DNA from: Lachnospiraceae bacterium
GTDB lineage: Bacteria > Bacillota > Clostridia > Lachnospirales > Lachnospiraceae
Direction: 5' to 3'
Assembly (NCBI GenBank): GCA_017442865.1
Contig: JAFRXK010000014.1
Span: 1 to 38,416 of the forward strand
DNA: 38,416 nucleotides
A program made the position numbers and the translations under genes. Positions 32,933 through 38,416 of this stretch are shown here, piece after piece (position 1 is the first letter of the stretch; the number at the start of each line of letters is the position of its first letter). The notes under the pieces are model-generated. The model worked only from the letters and a program-made list of their open reading frames with translations, was not told where the DNA came from and made no database searches.

Positions 32933-33769
32933 TCACTTCACAAAATCCATCTTTATTATCTGCATTTTCATAAAGCCGTCGGCAAGCTTTGCCATAATAC
33001 GGAACAGGCGCGGTACAGACGGATCCTTTAAATCATTGTAGCCGAGCATGTAACCCCGTGATGAAATAACTGCATTATCCATCCACGGCAGGATATCCTT
33101 TTCAATGCTGTCCACGCTGAAATAGTCGGTAACTGATGTTATTCCGGCTTCCTTTACCCATGTTTTGAGCATGATTTTTACGGCACGTTTGTTTGCAGCG
33201 TCAAACACCAGCCTGCCTTGCGTAAAACGCTTCGCCATGGCAAGGAACAGTCTCTTTATGTTCTCTGTTTTGAAATAATAAAATACTCCTGCAGCCAGAA
33301 AACATACTCCTTTATCTGCATTTATTTTATCAAACCACGAAAAATCGTTCAAATCAGCCGCAATATTTTTTATTCTCCCGCTTTCGGGAAGCAGACTGTT
33401 TCTTGCCGCAATTACGTCAGGCAGGTCAATGTTGTAAATTGTGCATCTGCCGTTGTCACAATTTTCTGCCGTCTGATCGAGTCCGCAGCCAAGATTTACA
33501 ATTGCCGCCTCAGGATATTTTTGCAAATAATCTAAAGTCTCAACCATCAGGTCATTTTCACGCATTGCAACCTCCAAAGCCCCAAAACGGTAAGCAAGGC
33601 TCTTTGCTCTCTTATCAAGCTCTGAAAAATCATAATCTATTTTTTCAATAAGCTTTGCCGCCTTCTTATCATGAAAAAGCTTCGGAAACTGCTCATTGCA
33701 CAGTTTTCGTCCGTAAAGCGGTATAACTAAAGTTTCCTGTACTGAATTTTTTTCTATATGTACACTCAT
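32933..33769 (-). CDS. LCM/PpmT-type O-methyltransferase
   Basis: A 278-residue SAM-dependent methyltransferase of the leucine carboxyl methyltransferase family, which in bacteria includes polyketide and small-molecule O-methyltransferases. Family motifs are RAKSLAYRFGALEV, motif I AAIVNLGCGLDQTAE, YNIDLPDVIAAR for the ribose contact and GVCFLAAGVFYYF. ATG 33769 has GGGAAAG upstream and overlaps the stop of the preceding gene as ATGA. It is the last gene of the operon that encodes the paired ABC transporters; a substrate related to a metallophore is a reasonable but unproven guess. Confidence 0.82.
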   Translation of the reverse strand: MSVHIEKNSVQETLVIPLYGRKLCNEQFPKLFHDKKAAKLIEKIDYDFSELDKRAKSLAYRFGALEVAMRENDLMVETLDYLQKYPEAAIVNLGCGLDQTAENCDNGRCTIYNIDLPDVIAARNSLLPESGRIKNIAADLNDFSWFDKINADKGVCFLAAGVFYYFKTENIKRLFLAMAKRFTQGRLVFDAANKRAVKIMLKTWVKEAGITSVTDYFSVDSIEKDILPWMDNAVISSRGYMLGYNDLKDPSVPRLFRIMAKLADGFMKMQIIKMDFVK

Positions 33770-34551
33770 TTCTTTCCCACCAGTAATGCAGAGCCTGCAA
33801 GACGCGTCCAGGTTGCTTCCCACTTCGTCATATATTTCCCTGTGGAATCTATAAGCTCTACTTTTTCATAACCCATATCCTTAAGTTCCTTTACAAAAGC
33901 CTGCATATCACCGTATTTTGATTTTGAAAAAATATCGTGAATAGCAAATGTACCGCCCTTCTTTAACACCCGCAGAGTTTCAAGCAATATTTTCTGACGG
34001 TTGCCTGACGGAATATTGTGATAGACATAGTTGCTTGTCACAGCATCAAAGGTTTCATCCCCATAAGCAAGCTTAACCGCATTGCCACGCTTAAAGCTTA
34101 CATTTGAAATACCCTCTGCCTTCGCATTATTCTCACAAAGAGTCTTATTAAATGAGGCGTACTCCTTTCCCCAACGGTCAATGCCGACAAATGACGCCTT
34201 TGGATTTTTCTTTGCGCAGGCAATTGTTAATGCACCGCTGCCGCAGCCCACGTCAAGCCCCCAACCGCCATCCGGAAGCTTTACATGTTCCGCGATGCCT
34301 TCGATGATATGTCGTGACATCTGCCTTTTGCCGTTATAGGAAAATGCACGATACATCAGAAACATCCAGATTGAAATGCAAAGCCCTATTATTGTGCCGG
34401 CAAGAAAAACTATAAACAACACTCTTTTAAGTGTTCCTGAAGCAACCCCTGTAAGTCCAAATATAAAGAACAAAACAAGAAAAATCACAGTCGCAACCAC
34501 TGCCGCAAGTACCATTCCCTTTGGCATCCAATTCTTATAATCCGCTTTCAT
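33766..34551 (-). CDS. Membrane-anchored class I methyltransferase
   Basis: A 261-residue protein. Two N-terminal membrane helices (about residues 14-35 and 42-68) precede a Rossmann methyltransferase domain: GLDVGCGSGALTIACAKKNP is motif I, FVGIDRWGKEYASFN the ribose-binding strand, and FDAVTSNYVYHNIPSGNRQK motif IV. ATG 34551 has GGAGG eight bases upstream and begins just after the ABC stop codon; GTTATAA places the stop and start two bases apart. A membrane-tethered methyltransferase suggests a lipid-like or transporter-delivered substrate. Confidence 0.82.
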   Translation of the reverse strand: MKADYKNWMPKGMVLAAVVATVIFLVLFFIFGLTGVASGTLKRVLFIVFLAGTIIGLCISIWMFLMYRAFSYNGKRQMSRHIIEGIAEHVKLPDGGWGLDVGCGSGALTIACAKKNPKASFVGIDRWGKEYASFNKTLCENNAKAEGISNVSFKRGNAVKLAYGDETFDAVTSNYVYHNIPSGNRQKILLETLRVLKKGGTFAIHDIFSKSKYGDMQAFVKELKDMGYEKVELIDSTGKYMTKWEATWTRLAGSALLVGKK

Positions 34552-34553
34552 TA

Positions 34554-36296
34554 TTATAACCTCCATGCTGCACTTTCAGCCTGTAAATCTGTCATATGTC
34601 TGAAAATGCTGTTCTTATTTTCATAAAGCTCATCCGGTGTGCCCTCTTCCGCAACCTTACCATCCTTAAGTACAATAATCTTATCTGCAGCCTCAACAGT
34701 ACGCATACGATGTGCAATAACAAGTACTGTTTTACCTGAAAGTAGATGTGAAAGCGCCTCCTGAACCTTACTTTCATTTTCTACATCCAGAGACGCCGTC
34801 GCCTCATCAAGCAGAACAATCGGTGCATCCTTCAGCAAGGCTCTTGCAATCGAAATTCGCTGACGCTCTCCACCTGATAGCTTTGCACCGTTTTCACCAA
34901 TATGAGTTTTATATCCTTGTGGCATTTTATTTACAAACTCATCACAGTTTGCTGCCTTTGCAGCTGCAAACACCTCCTCATCAGACGCATTATGTTTTCC
35001 TAATCGTATGTTTTCCATAACTGTATCATCAAAAAGCACTACGTCCTGAAAAACCATTGAATAGTCTCCAAGCAGCACCTCCGGGTCTACAGTAGAAATA
35101 TCCACGCCACCTACTTTTATTTTTCCACTGCTAACATCCCACAGACGTGCAGCAAGCCTTGCACAGGTGCTTTTACCCGAACCTGACGGACCGACAAGCG
35201 CTGTAACCTCACCTTCTTTAACTGTAAAGCTCACGTCATTTAAAACCTGATGATTATCATATGCAAAGCTTACATTTTCAAATGATATATTATGTCCTTG
35301 AGGCTTAAATTCATTTACTCCCTCAGCAGTCGGCGTATCATAAAGCTCATTTAAACGATTCGCCGAAACCTGAGACATAAACATTTCAGCTATTAATGCA
35401 AGTGACTGGTCAAACGGCGCATAAACTCTGGTAATTACCATTAAAAATAAAAACATAAGCATGAAATCAATCCTGCCTGAAAGCACCAGCGATGCTCCCG
35501 TAAGAATGGTTGTAGCCACTCCAAGCCTCATTATGACAGACGCACCATTGACAAATAATCCTGTTACAAGCTCTCCATAAATATTTGTCTTTTCATGCCT
35601 GTCGATTTTTTTGTACAATTGATTAAGATACTGCTCCTCACGGTTAACCGCACGGATTTCACGGATATTCTCTATAAGCTCCTGAATACCGTCAGAGACC
35701 GAAACTGCATCCATCTTAAGCTTTTCAGAATTGCGCTTTGATATGTCCCTGCTTTTAAACAACAGTATAAATGCAACCGGTACGCCCCACAGGCATGCAA
35801 TCGCCATACGCCAGTCATAAATAAACAGCATTACTGCAATAATTGCCGTAGAAATATATGCTCCATAAAGATATCCCAGGCAGTGTGACCAGACATGCTC
35901 AAGTCTGTTGACATCACCCATTATTGTTTCTGTCAAATCTGCCAAATCTCTCTTTCCGAAATATCCAAGCGGAAGCTTTCGCATTCTCTCAGCAAGAGAA
36001 ATTCGTGTGCCTTTGACTTCATCATAAACAAGTCCATATGTAGTACGGTACTGCTCCAAATGAGTGATAAAAGAAAGAACCACAAATACTACTGTCATTC
36101 CTACAAAAGGCCATATGTTTGGCAGTTTTTCATTTAAGGTAAGCGTCTTTATGAATTTTTCCATCAGAAAATACAGAATACCCATTCCTGCCATCATAAT
36201 CAGATTAACAATGACCGTCCAAAATGCACCTTTTTTTGTGTTATCAAGACCTTTATCAGTCAATGCATATTTCTTTTTAAACTTCTCATTAAACAT
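34554..36296 (-). CDS. ABC transporter half, YbtQ/IrtB-like
   Basis: A type IV-fold half-transporter of 580 residues: six membrane helices (about 25-300) and a nucleotide-binding domain. Walker A GPSGSGKST is at 369-377, then the signature LSGGERQR and Walker B IVLLDEATASLD. The D-loop ASLDVENE resembles the second subunit of the IrtAB/YbtPQ siderophore importers, which have exporter architecture but import Fe-siderophores. It begins immediately after the stop of the partner half with AAGGAGG as ribosome binding site, so both halves form a heterodimer. Multidrug export is the main alternative. Confidence 0.82.
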   Translation of the reverse strand: MFNEKFKKKYALTDKGLDNTKKGAFWTVIVNLIMMAGMGILYFLMEKFIKTLTLNEKLPNIWPFVGMTVVFVVLSFITHLEQYRTTYGLVYDEVKGTRISLAERMRKLPLGYFGKRDLADLTETIMGDVNRLEHVWSHCLGYLYGAYISTAIIAVMLFIYDWRMAIACLWGVPVAFILLFKSRDISKRNSEKLKMDAVSVSDGIQELIENIREIRAVNREEQYLNQLYKKIDRHEKTNIYGELVTGLFVNGASVIMRLGVATTILTGASLVLSGRIDFMLMFLFLMVITRVYAPFDQSLALIAEMFMSQVSANRLNELYDTPTAEGVNEFKPQGHNISFENVSFAYDNHQVLNDVSFTVKEGEVTALVGPSGSGKSTCARLAARLWDVSSGKIKVGGVDISTVDPEVLLGDYSMVFQDVVLFDDTVMENIRLGKHNASDEEVFAAAKAANCDEFVNKMPQGYKTHIGENGAKLSGGERQRISIARALLKDAPIVLLDEATASLDVENESKVQEALSHLLSGKTVLVIAHRMRTVEAADKIIVLKDGKVAEEGTPDELYENKNSIFRHMTDLQAESAAWRL

Positions 36297-38102
36297 TTAT
36301 GCATCCTCCTTGTCTGATGTGATTTTCCACTTTGCAGCCTGGTTATATTCCTTCCACATTCGGGCATAAAGTCCATTTCCTGATATCAGTTCCTCGTGCC
36401 TTCCTTCATCAACAATTTTTCCTTCATCCAGCACTATTATTTTATCCGCCCCTACAACAGTCGAAAGCCTGTGTGCAATCATAATCACGGTGCAGCCTTT
36501 TGTCAGTGTCTTTAAGGCCTTTTGAATCAGCACCTCATTTTCAGGATCAGCAAATGCTGTTGCTTCGTCTAAAACAATAATCGGCGCATTCTTTAATATT
36601 GCACGTGCAAGCGCAACTCTCTGCTGTTCGCCACCGGAAAGATACGTTCCCTCCGTTCCAATAACTGTATCTGCACCCATTGGCATTTTTTCAATAATAT
36701 CATCACATTGTGCTGCCTTAAGCGCCCTCATAACCTCTTCTTTGGAAGCTTTGGGGCGGGCAATGCGTACATTTTCAAGAATCGAGGTCTTAAAAAGATG
36801 TGTATTTTGAAAAACAAACGCCACCTTGTCCATAAGAATATGCGGTTCAATATTTCTGACATTTACTCCCCCTACTTCGACCGAGCCGGATGTAACATCC
36901 CAAAATCGAGGAATAAGGCTTGCTGCAGTTGTCTTTCCTCCACCGGATGGTCCCACAAGTGCAACCGTCTGTCCCGGTTGCACCATGAATGAAACATGTT
37001 CAAGTGCCGGAACATCCGAGCCGTCATATGTAAACGAAACATCCTTAAATTCCACGCCATTATCACCTGGTAACTGAGGATTTTTTGTGATTTCCATAGC
37101 AGGCGCATTCATAACAGTGTCAATTCTGGCCAGTGCCGTTTTTGCAAGCATCATGCCGCTGGCTGCAAACATAATTTTGGCAAGTGCCGTAGAAATTATA
37201 GCTGAAAACACTGCATAGAAGGCAAAGTTTGTAATAAAACCTGCAAAGGTGCCATCTGCCAGTGCAGACGGGGCCAGAATAAGTGCCACGGGAACAAGAA
37301 ATATAAATGCACCTTCTGTAAATGTCAGATTAATCGACTGAGGTACACGGCACACGCCATCCGTGTACCTTTTTGCCTTTATACTATAATCATCAATCGA
37401 ATTTTTAAAAGCCTTAAATGAGTAAATTGTCTGCTGAAAGACCTTAACAACAGGTATACCGCGCACATATTCGGTTCCGGCTTTACTCATTACGTCCTGT
37501 GCACTCTGATATTCCATCATGAGCTTTGCATTCTTTCCACCCATCATCGAAAACATTGCTGCAACCGATATTATTGCTGCAATAAGACATGATGCACCCA
37601 TGCGCCAGTCAAATACAAACATCAGTACAACTGTTCCGATAAACATTGCAATTGTACCTACGATATCGGCAAGATTATGAGCAAGAAGTGTTTCTGTCTC
37701 TGCAGCGCCTCCATCAAGTCGATTTCGCAAAAGACCCGACGCATTATTATCAAAGAAACCAAGAGGCGTTTCCATCAAATGCGCAACTCCTTGTTTTCTT
37801 ATATTTGATGCTGTACGAAAGGCTGCTAAATGCGTACACATCAGTGCCAAAAAATAAACAATTATACCGCCAAACGCAAATCCAAATGCAATCCAGCCAT
37901 ACTTTGCAATCTCACTTGCCGCAGACCAGTCAGGCGCAGCATTGACCAAGTCTCTCATTACCAGCCAGATACAAATATATGGTATCATGCCCATAATCAT
38001 TGCAACCGCCGACAAAAGCAGTCCCAAAAATGTAAGCCCTCTGTATTTGCCTGCATAGCCAAGCAAAACTGCCAGTTCACTCTCTTTTTTCCTTTCTTTC
38101 AT
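36297..38102 (-). CDS. ABC transporter half, YbtP/IrtA-like
   Basis: The 601-residue first half of the heterodimer: six membrane helices (about 20-320) and a nucleotide-binding domain with Walker A GPSGGGKTT at 384-392, signature LSGGEQQR at 488-495 and Walker B IIVLDEATAFADPENE. The D-loop FADPENE is a recognisable feature of YbtP/IrtA-like importers and differs from the usual ASLDxxxE in the partner. It has no N-terminal siderophore-interacting domain, unlike mycobacterial IrtA. First gene of a four-gene operon, with AGGCGG before the ATG, a leader of about 215 bases and two iron-box-like operators. Confidence 0.82.
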   Translation of the reverse strand: MKERKKESELAVLLGYAGKYRGLTFLGLLLSAVAMIMGMIPYICIWLVMRDLVNAAPDWSAASEIAKYGWIAFGFAFGGIIVYFLALMCTHLAAFRTASNIRKQGVAHLMETPLGFFDNNASGLLRNRLDGGAAETETLLAHNLADIVGTIAMFIGTVVLMFVFDWRMGASCLIAAIISVAAMFSMMGGKNAKLMMEYQSAQDVMSKAGTEYVRGIPVVKVFQQTIYSFKAFKNSIDDYSIKAKRYTDGVCRVPQSINLTFTEGAFIFLVPVALILAPSALADGTFAGFITNFAFYAVFSAIISTALAKIMFAASGMMLAKTALARIDTVMNAPAMEITKNPQLPGDNGVEFKDVSFTYDGSDVPALEHVSFMVQPGQTVALVGPSGGGKTTAASLIPRFWDVTSGSVEVGGVNVRNIEPHILMDKVAFVFQNTHLFKTSILENVRIARPKASKEEVMRALKAAQCDDIIEKMPMGADTVIGTEGTYLSGGEQQRVALARAILKNAPIIVLDEATAFADPENEVLIQKALKTLTKGCTVIMIAHRLSTVVGADKIIVLDEGKIVDEGRHEELISGNGLYARMWKEYNQAAKWKITSDKEDA

Positions 38103-38217
38103 ATAAGAAATCCGCCTTTCTAAATTGTTTTGTATCCTTTAATTCATCGCCTGTATGAAGCTCCTATAAAGGAAATACCTATTCCCTCAAACATCTCGAG
38201 CCACATAACACATCACT

Positions 38218-38235
38218 TTAGTTAGGTAAAACTAA
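38218..38235. promoter_or_regulatory. Operator-like inverted repeat 1
   Basis: TTAGTT, six bases (AGGTAA), AACTAA: perfect arms. It has the same architecture as 38308-38325 and lies in the leader of the ABC operon. Confidence 0.6.
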
Positions 38236-38307
38236 CTCATACTGTAAAATGCAGAGAACCTGCATATAATTACTGCCACATCTTTTGTTATGTGAATGAA
38301 ATAAATG

Positions 38308-38325
38308 TTAGTTCTCTCTAACTAA
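38308..38325. promoter_or_regulatory. Operator-like inverted repeat 2
   Basis: TTAGTT, six bases (CTCTCT), AACTAA. It overlaps the -10 of the ABC promoter. The arms resemble the TTAGGTTAGxCTAACCTAA class of DtxR/IdeR boxes, with shorter half sites. Confidence 0.65.
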
Positions 38326-38352
38326 AATAATATATATTTTTTTAATTGTCAA
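38324..38352 (-). promoter_or_regulatory. Promoter of the ABC/methyltransferase operon
   Basis: Minus strand TTGACA (38347-38352), 17-base spacer, TATTTT (38324-38329), with operator 2 covering the -10 end. The remaining upstream sequence to 38416 shows no gene. Confidence 0.6.
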
Positions 38353-38416
38353 TATATTTTTATAAAAACTATTATGATATCAGGATACTCTTTATAGTCG
38401 CAGAAGCGGGGGGGGC

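Overview
This window looks like a chromosomal segment of a low-GC, spore-forming Firmicute, most likely a member of the Lachnospiraceae. That is inferred from AT-rich intergenic DNA, strong AGGAGG-type ribosome binding sites, Bacillus-type promoters (TTGACA/TATAAT with 17-nt spacers), a SpoVAF-type spore germination gene, a SpoVD/FtsI-like penicillin-binding protein pair and REP-like structured repeats. Almost all genes are on the minus strand.

Layout. 1-340: two 125-bp copies (149-bp period) of a highly structured repeat. 350-9316 (minus): a cell-division/wall (dcw) cluster, read mraZ, rsmH, an ftsL-like gene, two class B penicillin-binding proteins, mraY, ftsW, ftsQ. It has an upstream promoter with MraZ-type operator repeats and an internal promoter before mraY; murD and murG are absent. 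9387-11058 (plus): ychF and a DUF1292 gene. 11068-17103 (minus): a lipoprotein, a methyltransferase, a GNAT protein, tRNA-Ser(CGA), a lipoprotein-like SH3/amidase_3 wall hydrolase and an unusual epimerase/coiled-coil/GNAT-like fusion. 17269-20502 (minus): cysteine desulfurase, an ANT(6)-like nucleotidyltransferase with a possible leader peptide, a VOC protein and a GNAT. 20801-21304 (plus): a tail-anchored HEPN-like protein. 21445-29563 (minus): tsf, rpsB, a UvrD-type helicase, an orphan ABC-2 export permease, gltX and spoVAF. 29691-30570: tandem repeats and a decayed ParE/RelE toxin with its antitoxin. 30570-31076 (plus): a flavin reductase behind a terminator-like leader hairpin.

31140-32804 is an AT-rich accessory module: a four-helix membrane protein and a two-TM protein carrying a deoxyribosyltransferase/TIR-like domain, translationally coupled, with a divergent XRE regulator and repeated operator-like boxes. 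It is the best candidate here for an undescribed (perhaps anti-phage) system. 32933-38352 (minus) is one operon of two half-size ABC transporters resembling YbtPQ/IrtAB siderophore importers plus two methyltransferases, behind a promoter with two identical-architecture inverted repeats that resemble DtxR/IdeR-type boxes.

A recurring oddity is that three unrelated genes (mraZ, the ANT(6)-like gene and the ABC-2 permease gene) are followed by imperfect copies of their own 3' ends that begin inside the last codons and include the stop codon. Starts were re-chosen from ribosome binding sites for many genes. All functional calls rest on motif recognition by eye, without database searches.
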